A stretch of 64,000 bases of DNA, from contig DMXI01000687.1 of NCBI GenBank assembly GCA_003483885.1, positions 6,805 through 70,804 on the forward strand, read 5' to 3'. The notes under the pieces were generated by a model that worked only from the letters and a program-made list of their open reading frames with translations, had not been told where the DNA came from and ran no database searches. The translations under genes were made by a program, and so were the position numbers. Source of the DNA: Microscillaceae bacterium. Lineage in GTDB: Bacteria > Bacteroidota > Bacteroidia > Cytophagales > Microscillaceae. This document shows, piece after piece, positions 27,701-36,039 of the stretch (position 1 is the first letter of the stretch; every line of letters begins with the position of its first letter).

Positions 27701-28108
27701 AACGACATAGAGGCCCTCAAAGATGAAACCAACGAAGATGAGACTGACCAAGATAAGACAAAGAAAAAGCTTCCTTACTTACCCCTGTCTACCAAAGATG
27801 AGGCACCAGTAATTGGCCACGAAATAGGCTTGTTGGGGTACCCATTGGGGGTTCAATTAGGAACTAAGGCCAGCTATAGCAAAGGGGTTATTAGTAGCTT
27901 TCGCAAACGCGATGATATTAACCTGTTACAAACCGACGTTTCGGCTACTCATGGCTATTCGGGAGGCCCGGTTTTTCGCCTCGATACAGGGCGTATCATT
28001 GGGGTACTTACTGGCGGAATTGACATTAAAATTGCCGCAGGTATAAACCTTGTAATTGATATTAGAGAAGTATACCAATTTATCGCAATGGAAGTGGCCA
28101 AACCTTAA
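24776..28108 (+). CDS. Double CbbX-type AAA+ ATPase fused to a trypsin-like serine protease
   Basis: The 1110-residue cytoplasmic protein has an N-terminal region without known domain (1-320, including an Arg/Gln-rich linker about 100-130). Two CbbX/SpoVK-type AAA+ modules follow: Walker A GNPGTGKT at 364-371 and 644-651, Walker B with Asp427-Glu428 and Asp707-Glu708, and 'NPGLQRR / NPGLQSR' sensor regions in each. A linker and an S1/HtrA-like protease domain complete it, with His936 (TCHHVV), Asp967 (RSDLALI) and Ser1062 (GYSGGPVF), so the triad is intact. CbbX-like ATPases remodel protein complexes; here unfolding may feed or gate proteolysis. No signal peptide, so the protease is intracellular. 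Confidence 0.88.
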   Translation: MSIKRITSKLSLDQTGTFIIVYGQVLAEEFIDEDLTLCDVDQIFWKYLKQQGFERIVYFDIARRLFCYDQRSFELCRPEGSNTSSEEATQEAAASPQETHKSGTNNRPLGRRSVFRRRQQARNQATPRPLSQQSPDGYYQLPITADTLAVQTLDALIKEKDIKTALIFNQFEKTALSRIAGNQLFNYLTHWVNLPSSLGNKCFLIFQSATEEQLYESTRDYPTMRNLVSNAQNNTGLHSMLYMSNPMKDELARLLQRVRLRNNLQVHWSGLDKMLRWIEAENKPLKHWAINFRKLKELSYEQVKYELIAHGKNVDERPGSERLEELIGLENVKEQVKKHIALIKATRKNPQLAKNRRLHLVLQGNPGTGKTTVARLIAEIYRDAGVLERGHLVETERKGLVAEYVGQTSPKTDRVCQEALDGVLFIDEVYNLKQHENDTFGQEAIDTLMKFMEDEKDRLCVIMAGYNKEISEFLESNPGLQRRVGVRVDFEDYRPEELKKIFDLKARQMGVKIADELQKTLTNIFVNIYERRDEKFGNASEAEKLLQGLIENHIIRCEMNGLDFTQEVIQIVDIPKAYEDMAELGQTEAKIDEALAELRGMIGLKSVKELVQSIVNRIRYNQKLIQKAIIDKGDQISLHLVFTGNPGTGKTTVARIIGKTFKALGVVKKGHVVEVQRADLVAGYVGQTAIKTREVIETALDGILFIDEAYTLTRSSGGGDTTDYGQEAVNTLLAMMENHRDRLVVIAAGYPEEMKQFIESNPGLQSRFTNYLQFEDYVVDDLWLIFQKIAQDKKYRVDLEAESKVKDYFEYLRATKQGRNFGNGREARNLYAQALSLHEQRILPKMDHLSHEEILTIKADDIPVPPEDFVKPSEVKPKKREKVKIPLPTLEPHDLKAPEGLLNCLGFIDVATHSGQDGSGSGFVISPEGHILTCHHVVENAKKVTFRFEDTEQTIEAKVIFSDKRSDLALIKIDPNDIEALKDETNEDETDQDKTKKKLPYLPLSTKDEAPVIGHEIGLLGYPLGVQLGTKASYSKGVISSFRKRDDINLLQTDVSATHGYSGGPVFRLDTGRIIGVLTGGIDIKIAAGINLVIDIREVYQFIAMEVAKP

Positions 28109-28833
28109 ATCTTCTTCACCTTATCTAGTTTGCCGATTCTAAAACCAAGGCTTAACATAAAAGCGTGAAAACTTCCACTAGAGGTCAAAAAATACTCTTC
28201 TACGCTGTTTTCACCATTGGTCAGTGTGCTTACGGCAATATCCAAAACATTGGCAAAACCCAAGTTAAAACGGTACCTGCCTCCAATAAAAAAGCGTTTG
28301 CCCAAAAACAAATCAAACCCTACCCCTAACTCTCCCAATACATAAGTTGGTCGGTATTTAAGTTTTTTATTCAAGGTTTCTGTCGTGTTTTTGGCTGTAG
28401 TAAAGGTAAAGGTGTAGCCACCAGAGCTGAAGACAACATTGGCCCCAAGACTCGCAAAAAGATGCAAATGATTATCGAAAACCTGTACCCTGGATTGCAC
28501 TCGAAGTGGTACCTGAACTTGCTCTTGGGCAAACTGCACGCTGGTAGAGTCAAACTCTCCTTTTTTGGTCATATTTACTCCTAGCGCGCCTTGGTAAATA
28601 CCCGTTTCGATATACCAGGATTGATGCAACTGGCGCGTAAATACAAAAGCTGGAATGGGAGGAACGTCTTGTTTATACTCTACATTTTGCTGAGGGTTTT
28701 TAAAATTAGCCCCATGTAGGCTTACCCCAAACTCATAGGCCAAGTACATCTTTTTTTGGCTGTAGCCTGTACTATACAAGCCCAGCAAAACCAGTAAACA
28801 AATGGATTTTATCAACCCTTTAAATTTTATCAT
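28105..28833 (-). CDS. Outer-membrane beta-barrel protein
   Basis: With ATG 28833 the protein is 242 residues: signal peptide (ICLLVLLGLYSTGYSQ) and about eight amphipathic strands (MYLAYEFGVSLHG, WYIETGIYQGALGV, VPLRVQSRVQVF, HLFASLGANVVFS, YVLGELGVGFDLFLG, FFIGGRYRFNLGF, FHAFMLSLGFRIG), the pattern of PorT/OmpW-size barrels. An in-frame TTG nine bases upstream is a less likely start. Its 3' end overlaps the 3' end of the AAA/trypsin gene by 4 nt in convergent orientation. Confidence 0.75.
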   Translation of the reverse strand: MIKFKGLIKSICLLVLLGLYSTGYSQKKMYLAYEFGVSLHGANFKNPQQNVEYKQDVPPIPAFVFTRQLHQSWYIETGIYQGALGVNMTKKGEFDSTSVQFAQEQVQVPLRVQSRVQVFDNHLHLFASLGANVVFSSGGYTFTFTTAKNTTETLNKKLKYRPTYVLGELGVGFDLFLGKRFFIGGRYRFNLGFANVLDIAVSTLTNGENSVEEYFLTSSGSFHAFMLSLGFRIGKLDKVKKI

Positions 28834-29000
28834 ATTGGTCAAGTGTTAATATTGAAGTCACGCTTCTACTTTGCTTTATAAAATCATATCTACTATTCAT
28901 ACTCAAAACCAGCTTCTTGGTAAATTCGTTGCGGTTTATCCATCAAAGAGTGATTATTTTTATCCTATACTATTTGATCACCTTAAAAATTTCACTGACA

Positions 29001-29567
29001 ATGAAGAAAACCTTAATTATTTGTCCCCTCATTGTATTTTTTGTTGGACTTACCTCTTCTATACAAGCCCAAAGCTTCGAGGAATTTTTGGCTTTATTCC
29101 CTACTATATAGGCTCCTCAAAAATTTAATACCCAACAGCTCAACAAACTTTGGAATACTCAAAAAGCGATTTCTCATAAATTTGCTGATAAATATTTCCA
29201 GGGAGAAGAATACCTTTATATGAAAAACTATCAAAAGCTAAAAAAAGATGGTTTTACCTGGAAACCAGTAGGTAAAGTAAAAATCAGTAAGAAAAATTGG
29301 GCTGTATTTTACCTTACTGGGGGCAAAAGTTGGCCCTTTACCACTTTTTGTATCCATACTTACAAAAAAGATGGCAAAATAAAAATGAGCGTGGAACAGG
29401 GGATTTATTTTGGTAACAACCGATTGTTTAAAGTTCAGGCCAATGTAGCTTTCCAAGATGCCAAAAACTTTGTGGCCCAAGTAGTGTCTAATGGCCAGGA
29501 AGAAAGCAAGAGGGCCTACAAAATAAGTTCGGGCGGATATATCGATGATAAAAACCTAAAAAAATAA
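29001..29567 (+). pseudogene. Secreted protein gene interrupted by a single amber codon
   Basis: ATG 29001 opens a frame with a good signal peptide (MKKTLIICPLIVFFVGL...QAQ). Codon 37 (29109-29111) is TAG, but the same frame continues without any frameshift for another 151 codons to 29567, encoding a beta-rich basic segment (GFTWKPVGKVKISKKNWAVFYLTGG and onward). Intact length would be about 188 residues. An in-frame ATG at 29220 could restart translation but would lack the signal peptide. A recent nonsense mutation, or suppression, are the two explanations. No family recognised. Confidence 0.75.
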
Positions 29568-29679
29568 TCATCATTTATCACGGTTTGTGCCCTGCTTTCA
29601 CAAACGACTTATAATTCACTCATAATCAACCTTCTATCAGCTATTTTGTTTATAGTCATTGCGTTTTATTTTTGCGTAT

Positions 29680-31008
29680 ATGAACACTCAAGAAAAGTTT
29701 CTACAATTGCTACAATCGCCCGAGGAAGTAAATGTACAATTGGCGCTGGAGATGGCAAAAGGTGTACCCGAAGTAGGTTTAGAAGATATATTGCAGGGTT
29801 ACGAAGATTTATACAATTGCTTTTTCAAGAATAAATGGAAACAAACACTGATTGTAAAACAAATTGCAGTTTTAAATGAACCTAGAATTTACGCTGCCCG
29901 AAGCAGCTTAAAGACAATTCGTGGTCCCATTGAAAGGCTCATACACTTGCAAGAGTTAAATCTTAGTTATAATACGTTAGTTGAGTTACCTCAGAGCCTT
30001 GGAAAACTGGAAAGTTTACGAACACTCAATCTGCGTGATAATGAATTGCAGGTTTTACCCCAAAGCTTGGGAAAGCTAACCAACTTACAGTCGCTCTTCT
30101 TGCAAGAAAACCAACTTACCATGTTGCCCAAAAGCTTAGGAGAATTGGTAAATTTGCAAGAATTGTATCTAAATAGAAATCAACTGACTTCGTGGCCAGA
30201 GGGCTTAGAAAAGCTCGTGAATTTGAAAAAACTGTATCTCGCGAACAATCAGCTTACTCAAATCCCTAAAAACGTAGCTAACCTGATCAATTTACATACA
30301 TTATGGATTGATCACAACCTATTGATGGACTGGCCCAAAGGCCTGGAGCAACTCACCAACTTGTCGAATCTATCGCTTCGACATAATCAACTCATTGCCT
30401 TGCCTGAAAATCTTGGAAATCTGACAAAACTCCAGCATTTATGGCTAAATAATAACCAACTTTTTTCGCTACCCATCAGCTTGGGAAAATTAGTACAGTT
30501 GCGCTACTTATGGCTTCACGATAACCAACTCTCTTCTATACCCCAAAGCTTGGAAAAACTGATTAACCTGGAGTATTTGCATCTAGAGAAAAACGAATTA
30601 GAAATGCTGCCTGATAGTTTTCAAAAACTTTTGATGCTTAAAGAGCTACACCTGAGCTATAACCGCTTGCACTTGCTTCCCAATAGTTTAGGAACATTAA
30701 AAAATTTACAACAACTTCACTTGGATAATAATCAATTTGCCTTATTTCCTGAAAGTGTAACAAATCTCGTCAATTTACAGCAGTTAAACCTAGGGCATAA
30801 TCAACTCACATCGTTTCCTGAAAGCATAGGGAATCTTGTCAATTTACAGCAGTTGTCTTTGATACATAATCGAATTACTTCATTGCCTAAAAGTATAGAA
30901 AACCTTACCAACCTGAAGTTTCTGTCACTCATTGGTAACCCTCTATCTGCGTCAAGCATTGATAAAATCAGGCAAAGTGTACCACATTGTCGGGTGGTTT
31001 TCAAGTGA
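29680..31008 (+). CDS. Leucine-rich repeat protein (bacterial/plant-type 23-residue repeats)
   Basis: With ATG 29680 the protein is 442 residues. After a 70-90 residue N-terminal cap come about 14 consecutive 23-residue repeats of the form LxxLxLxxNQLxxLPxSLGxLxN, ending near residue 440. No signal peptide is seen, so it is probably cytoplasmic. Such LRR proteins are exceptionally numerous in Microscilla-like bacteria and serve as protein-binding scaffolds; partners are unknown. A TAnnTTTG-like element at 29667 is too close to this ATG to be its promoter. An upstream in-frame TTG is unlikely. Confidence 0.9.
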   Translation: MNTQEKFLQLLQSPEEVNVQLALEMAKGVPEVGLEDILQGYEDLYNCFFKNKWKQTLIVKQIAVLNEPRIYAARSSLKTIRGPIERLIHLQELNLSYNTLVELPQSLGKLESLRTLNLRDNELQVLPQSLGKLTNLQSLFLQENQLTMLPKSLGELVNLQELYLNRNQLTSWPEGLEKLVNLKKLYLANNQLTQIPKNVANLINLHTLWIDHNLLMDWPKGLEQLTNLSNLSLRHNQLIALPENLGNLTKLQHLWLNNNQLFSLPISLGKLVQLRYLWLHDNQLSSIPQSLEKLINLEYLHLEKNELEMLPDSFQKLLMLKELHLSYNRLHLLPNSLGTLKNLQQLHLDNNQFALFPESVTNLVNLQQLNLGHNQLTSFPESIGNLVNLQQLSLIHNRITSLPKSIENLTNLKFLSLIGNPLSASSIDKIRQSVPHCRVVFK

Positions 31009-31017
31009 TGTAATATC

Positions 31018-31041
31018 CTGTACAGGTAATCATAGTGAATT
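31018..31041 (+). repeat. Short dispersed repeat, copy 1
   Basis: A 24 bp sequence containing TAATCATAGTGAATT recurs with two mismatches at 46475-46498. It sits just after the LRR gene stop. The remaining 31042-31293 holds no gene that I can support. Confidence 0.5.
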
Positions 31042-31293
31042 AGCAGGCCTTTCTTATAAAATTTTGAAACTTCGTTTAAGACTCCCCGAGTCTAGTGCGC
31101 ATTTGCAATGTGTATTTATTTATAGGTGCATTTTTAATGCAGTGTGGGTGCAGACAATACTTCATTTTTAAAATGGAGCGACCTGATCAGCAAAACCGCG
31201 CTACAAGCGCTTGTAAAAAGGGTACTCATTACAAATAAGCACCAGAAATACACGCACATTTTTTATAAGCCCTGAGTGAATTAGTATAAACTC

Positions 31294-32691
31294 TCAAAAC
31301 CGGTAATTTAACACTAGGCTATGGTTCCACATATTTACTCGGTTGATAATGTATCGGGGGTCAGGTCTCGTTGTTCCTAATGGCGCTTTGTAAACCACTA
31401 AATACTCAAGGCGTATTCCTTTGAGCGGGCCTCCAAAATAATACAGTACCTCTAAATCGGACTGAATGTTGGAAACCAGACCATATTTATTGCTAGCAGC
31501 GTCGTCTAGCAAAGGGCGATGATAGTGTCCATACCCTAGTTTTAATACTAACTTGCGATCATTGTCCCAGTCCCAGGTTTGGATGGCTCCTACTGTCCAG
31601 GCGTGGGTATTGGCCATTCCTTCACTACGTTCCCGACGCTGAAAGGTGAATAAAGGTTCTCTCCCCCACTCTCTTGGAAACAAAAAACGTCCAGCTTTAC
31701 CAATGTGATTATAGTTGAGCGAAATGAATAATTTTTTTCTCGGGTTTACTTGCAATCTGGCTCCCCATAAGCTCGAAGAAGGTGTCTGAAAATAAGCTTG
31801 ATTCACATCCTTATTCCCTCCATTATTCAATTGATTTTGTTGGATTACTTGCCCCATCAATTTCCAGGGCAATCCTTGTATATCTCCCTTTACATATACT
31901 TCGCTGTAAAATGTATTAAAAATATTCTCTGCATAATAATTCCACACCTTTGCACCCCATCGTTTAGTGGCATAATCGAGATTTGCTATCCCCAACCCCT
32001 TACTAGTCAATTGGTTACGATAGCCTGAGGCAGAGCCGTTCAGGTTACGGCCTACCGAATTGATTCCAATAGATTCTGCCATTGTTACAAAGTTATCAAA
32101 GCTACGAGGCGCTACATGCGATATCCAGCCTAGCTGAAAAGTGGTGTTTTTTAGCAATTGGTTTTTGTACCAAAGTCCTTGCAATAAGGTGGGAATCATT
32201 CGTCCATCCTGAGGATTCATTAAGGGAGATTTGAGCTTCATACGCCCCAAAGAAACAGCATGTTTTGCCTGGCCATATGTCAAATAAGCCTCTCCTAACA
32301 AGTGAACAGTTCGTTGGTCGGCATCGGTAATGTTGAACAAAGCCCGCTCATAACGTGACCTTCGATCAGTTCCAGCATCTCTTGCCTCTACATTAGAGAC
32401 ATCTACATTATGAGAAGTGTAGTAAGCAATGCCTAATTGAAAATTTTTGAATCGAGCTGTCTCGTATTTAAGTTTACCTCCTACTGCCAGCGCTGTCCAG
32501 TCTTTCAACATCCCCTCGTTTTGAGTGGTCATAAAAAAAGTCCGAAAATACCCCGATACCTTACCCTGTTTTATTATTTTTTTCTGAGTATCGTTGGATT
32601 TTGGCGTCTGGGTTTGCGCTTTCGCTGTGTTCAATAGGGTAATTATAATCCCTACCCCAAGCAACCAATACTTACTACACCTGACCATCAT
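31294..32691 (-). CDS. OprD-like outer-membrane porin
   Basis: The 465-residue protein has a signal peptide (WLLGVGIIITLLNTAKAQ) and about 16-18 amphipathic beta strands. It contains OprD-family features such as GKVSGYFRTFFM near the N-terminus, GRMKLKSPLMNPQDGRMIPTLLQG, the charged eyelet-like loops and the terminal NHSLVLNYRF ending in Phe, the barrel-insertion signature. The family imports small anionic or amphipathic nutrients. It lies 123 nt downstream of the SulP permease gene on the same strand, suggesting that porin and permease handle the same anion. Two adjacent ATGs (32691, 32688) are possible starts. Confidence 0.82.
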   Translation of the reverse strand: MMVRCSKYWLLGVGIIITLLNTAKAQTQTPKSNDTQKKIIKQGKVSGYFRTFFMTTQNEGMLKDWTALAVGGKLKYETARFKNFQLGIAYYTSHNVDVSNVEARDAGTDRRSRYERALFNITDADQRTVHLLGEAYLTYGQAKHAVSLGRMKLKSPLMNPQDGRMIPTLLQGLWYKNQLLKNTTFQLGWISHVAPRSFDNFVTMAESIGINSVGRNLNGSASGYRNQLTSKGLGIANLDYATKRWGAKVWNYYAENIFNTFYSEVYVKGDIQGLPWKLMGQVIQQNQLNNGGNKDVNQAYFQTPSSSLWGARLQVNPRKKLFISLNYNHIGKAGRFLFPREWGREPLFTFQRRERSEGMANTHAWTVGAIQTWDWDNDRKLVLKLGYGHYHRPLLDDAASNKYGLVSNIQSDLEVLYYFGGPLKGIRLEYLVVYKAPLGTTRPDPRYIINRVNMWNHSLVLNYRF

Positions 32692-32743
32692 TTTATTTAT
32701 TTTATCATCAATTCGTCTTTTCGCTGGTAAAACTGATTCTTTT

Positions 32744-32785
32744 TAAAAAAAGGTTCTTTTTCACAATTTTTTAGGAAAAAGAACC
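32744..32785 (-). terminator. Terminator between the SulP and porin genes
   Basis: A perfect 10 bp stem (GGTTCTTTTT / AAAAAGAACC, 32752-32785) followed on the minus strand by a run of seven T residues lies 30 nt after the SulP stop. The porin is therefore either transcribed separately or only by read-through. Confidence 0.8.
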
Positions 32786-32814
32786 CATATACCCATAATT
32801 AATTCGAAGTATAG

Positions 32815-34563
32815 CTATGCTTGAATGAGTGAATGCTCAGAGTTGGTTTGTTGTGCGTAATTGTTGGAGCGATCAATCCAAAGATCATCTTTCTGATCAA
32901 AATAATCCACTGCAGTTTGCACCTCTAAGAAGAATTTATCTTTACCCAACAAGGCATAAAGCCCGTTTTTGGCCAAATAGTCCCGTACAGGGCCTTTTAT
33001 ACCAGTAAAATTCAGATCGATTTTTTGATTGATGAGTTCAGCATATAATTCTCTAATCATTTGTACTGCACTGGAATCTATGGTATCAATGCTCTCAGCA
33101 TTGATGATAATTAATTGTAGTTTTCCATCCCGTTTTGCTACCTCGGTGCGTATCGTTTGGCGAAAGTGGTTGACATTGGCAAAATAAAGACTGGCATCAT
33201 AGCGCAAAATCAAGATATCTTCTCTCACTACCAATCCTTCAAAACGCTCTACATTACGGTATTCGTGGCTGTTGCGAAAAGCACCCAAAATGGCTACGTG
33301 TGGTTTGGTAGTTTTATAAACCATGACCAACAACGACAGAATAACTCCAGCTAAAATACCATCGCGAATCCCTACCGTAAGGGTAATCACAAATGTAGTA
33401 GCCAACATCAAAAACTCATCTTTTTTGGTCTTCCAGAGCATTATTGGAAATTTAAAATCTATGAGGCCAAATACCGCAACCATAATAATAGAAGCCAATA
33501 CTGCTTTGGGCAAATAATAAAACAAGGGGGTGAGGGCTATCAAAGTCAAGGCTACTACTACTGCACTTACCAATGCCGCTATCCCGGTTTTAGCCCCTCC
33601 CTGATCATTGACTGCTGTCCGGGAAAAACCTCCAGTACCTGGATAAGATTTAAAGAATGAGCCTATCAAATTGGCTGCTCCCAAGGCAATCAATTCCTGG
33701 TTGGCATCTATTTCATAATCTTTGTGACGAGCTTGCACTGCTTTAGCAACCGATATGGCCTCCATAAAAGCAATCAACGACAAGGTAAGCGCAGTAGGAA
33801 ACAAAGCCGACATTTTATCAAGATCAAAAGAAGGAAGCGAAGGAGAAGGTAATCCACCAGGCACTTGTTGCACGATTTGCACCCCTACCAAGTCCAGGCG
33901 AAAGAGGTATACAACCAAAATACTCAAAACTACTACCACCAGTGCTGCTGGTATCGCTTTTCGGTATTTCTTTACTAATTTGATCACAATAATACCACCC
34001 AGGCCAATCGCTAAAGTAGCCCAATGCATTTCCTGGATTTTGAGTAAAGCACTGTATATCAATTGATGCACTTGGTTGCTACGTGGTAGTTCTACTCCCA
34101 TCAAATGTTTTAGTTGATTGAGTCCGATAATAAGGGCTGCCGCTGAAGTAAAACCACTAATGACGGGGCGAGATAAAAAGTTGACTAAGAACCCCAAGCG
34201 AAATATGCCAAATAACATTTGCAGAGCTCCCATCATAAAAGCCAACATAATAGCCAGCGTAATGTACTCTTGAGTACCCGAGGTCGCCATTAACGATACC
34301 CCAGAGGCTACTAACAATGAATCCATAGCTACCGGCCCTACCGCCAACTGACGGGAGGTGCCCAAAAAAGCATAAATAATTTGGGGAACCAAAGCGGCAT
34401 ATAGGCCATATACTGGTGGTAAACCCGCAATGTAGGCGTAAGCCATTCCTTGAGGAATCAACATAATACCTACGGTTAAACCCGCCGAAATATCACCTTT
34501 GAGGTAGTCTTTCTTGTACTGAGGTAGCCAAGTAAGTATGGGGAGTAATTTTCTTAAGTGCAT
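32815..34563 (-). CDS. SulP-family anion permease with C-terminal STAS domain
   Basis: The 582-residue protein opens with LPILTWLPQYKKDYLKGDISAGLTVGIMLIPQGMAYAYIAGLPPVYGLYAALVP-type sequence diagnostic of SulP, has about 12-14 membrane helices with the conserved QLAVGPVAM and FFKSYPGTGGFSRTAVN motifs, then a cytosolic STAS domain (about 440-550, with LIIINAESIDTIDSSAVQMI). SulP carriers move sulfate, bicarbonate or other anions. A terminator and an OprD-like porin gene follow downstream. An AraC-type regulator gene lies 119 nt upstream on the same strand. Confidence 0.95.
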   Translation of the reverse strand: MHLRKLLPILTWLPQYKKDYLKGDISAGLTVGIMLIPQGMAYAYIAGLPPVYGLYAALVPQIIYAFLGTSRQLAVGPVAMDSLLVASGVSLMATSGTQEYITLAIMLAFMMGALQMLFGIFRLGFLVNFLSRPVISGFTSAAALIIGLNQLKHLMGVELPRSNQVHQLIYSALLKIQEMHWATLAIGLGGIIVIKLVKKYRKAIPAALVVVVLSILVVYLFRLDLVGVQIVQQVPGGLPSPSLPSFDLDKMSALFPTALTLSLIAFMEAISVAKAVQARHKDYEIDANQELIALGAANLIGSFFKSYPGTGGFSRTAVNDQGGAKTGIAALVSAVVVALTLIALTPLFYYLPKAVLASIIMVAVFGLIDFKFPIMLWKTKKDEFLMLATTFVITLTVGIRDGILAGVILSLLVMVYKTTKPHVAILGAFRNSHEYRNVERFEGLVVREDILILRYDASLYFANVNHFRQTIRTEVAKRDGKLQLIIINAESIDTIDSSAVQMIRELYAELINQKIDLNFTGIKGPVRDYLAKNGLYALLGKDKFFLEVQTAVDYFDQKDDLWIDRSNNYAQQTNSEHSLIQA

Positions 34564-34682
34564 GTGATTTCGCTATTCTTGTGAAAGTCTTTTAAATATT
34601 CACACAAATATATAAACATATATTCATATTAACAAAATAACATATGAATATGACATTAAAGTGCTGATTTACTTAAATATAA

Positions 34683-35825
34683 CTAAGAAATGCCTTTTTG
34701 GGAGGTTTCGCGGTACTCAGAAGGGTCTACCTTGAACGCTTTTTCAAACGATTTTTGGAAGTTTTTCAAAGAATTGAATCCTGCACTGAAGCCAATATTG
34801 GTTACTGGCACATGGTTTTTTGAAGCGTCAGCCAATAACTGCTTGGCAAATTCTACTCGATATTGGTCAATAAAATCATCGAAATGGTGGTCAAAATGCT
34901 CGTTTAACAATTGCTCTAGGAGTTTGGGAGTTACTTCTAGTTTTTCGGCAAATTGTTGCAAGGTTAGCTGGCTATCTACGTAAGGTTTTTCTTCTTCCAT
35001 CAACATCAACAATTGTGCTTTGAATTCATCAGCCTCCCCTTCTGCCAAATAAGCTCTTAAGATAGGCTCAAACTCCATTTTGTTGTCTACTTGTATCGAG
35101 GTGGCATCATCACCTAACAACAATCGAAACATATTGGGTTGTATATAAGCCTGATAAGCCATCCCATAACTAATGATGGAAATCATGACAAAATTAACTA
35201 CTGGTGGCAAAATAAAACTCAACCCTCCACTATTTAGTAGTAGTAGTTTGGTATCTATAATCAATATAATTTCAAAAAATTGTACAGCACCCAATACCCA
35301 AATAAACCAGTTAAGTCTGATTCCTTTGACCTCATTGTAAGTAGTTTGCACTTTTACATGATAATGATTAATTACCTGAAAGCTCAGATATACATAAATA
35401 GATACACTTGCCAACTGCAAAAGCCCGAATACAATGGCAGATGAGGTACTAATCTTAAATATAGTAGTGAAGCCCAAATCAATGCCACTATCCAACAATA
35501 AGCGGAGCAGTAAAAAGATAAGGAACGGCGAAAAATGTAGTAAAAACTTAGGCGATAATACCGTACGATTGAGCGTAATCTCACGAGCATACCCGTATAA
35601 CAAAGGTCCCAATAAAAAGAACGATTCAAAGGATACTTCGCCAAATAAATAGGGGGTTTTTTTGGTAGGATCATGACTTAGAGCCATTACAAGTTGGCTT
35701 GCCAGGGTAATGGCAAAAATCCCCAGATAAAGATTGCCCATGCGATTTTGCTTTTTGGTAAACAAAATCACTGCAATCATAAATCCTTGGACAGCGCCAA
35801 AAATAAGTAATATGGTTTCAAGCAT
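34683..35825 (-). CDS. Seven-helix membrane AraC-family transcriptional regulator
   Basis: With ATG 35825 the protein is 380 residues: an N-terminal half of about seven hydrophobic helices (residues 1-240, IFGAVQGFMIAVILF onward), a linker, then a C-terminal AraC/XylS double helix-turn-helix (LTLQQFAEKLEVTPKLLEQLLNEHF and NIGFSAGFNSLKNFQKSFEKAFKVDPSEYR). Such proteins are membrane-bound one-component regulators common in Bacteroidota. The in-frame TTG at 35861 is an unlikely start. Located upstream of the SulP and porin genes on the same strand, it may control them. Confidence 0.88.
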   Translation of the reverse strand: MLETILLIFGAVQGFMIAVILFTKKQNRMGNLYLGIFAITLASQLVMALSHDPTKKTPYLFGEVSFESFFLLGPLLYGYAREITLNRTVLSPKFLLHFSPFLIFLLLRLLLDSGIDLGFTTIFKISTSSAIVFGLLQLASVSIYVYLSFQVINHYHVKVQTTYNEVKGIRLNWFIWVLGAVQFFEIILIIDTKLLLLNSGGLSFILPPVVNFVMISIISYGMAYQAYIQPNMFRLLLGDDATSIQVDNKMEFEPILRAYLAEGEADEFKAQLLMLMEEEKPYVDSQLTLQQFAEKLEVTPKLLEQLLNEHFDHHFDDFIDQYRVEFAKQLLADASKNHVPVTNIGFSAGFNSLKNFQKSFEKAFKVDPSEYRETSQKGIS

Positions 35826-36039
35826 GATAATACCCTGATAAACGATTGAATAGGCATTCAAATTAATGATTTTTTTGAATTATTAGGGTTTCCTGGCCAG
35901 CAAATTTAAAATAACCCTCCACCACTCATTACAAAAGCACATTCAAAACACTTATATTCAAGAAGGTTCTTACAAATTTTTAACTCTTGATTAGGTTGTT
36001 TTCGAGTAGTATTTGCCTTATTTTTAGCGACTTAAAGTA

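Noticed and set aside
29667..29674. TATTTTTG with TTTG 18 nt upstream as a promoter for the LRR gene
   Set aside because: The predicted transcription start would fall on the ATG at 29680, leaving no leader; kept only as a note.
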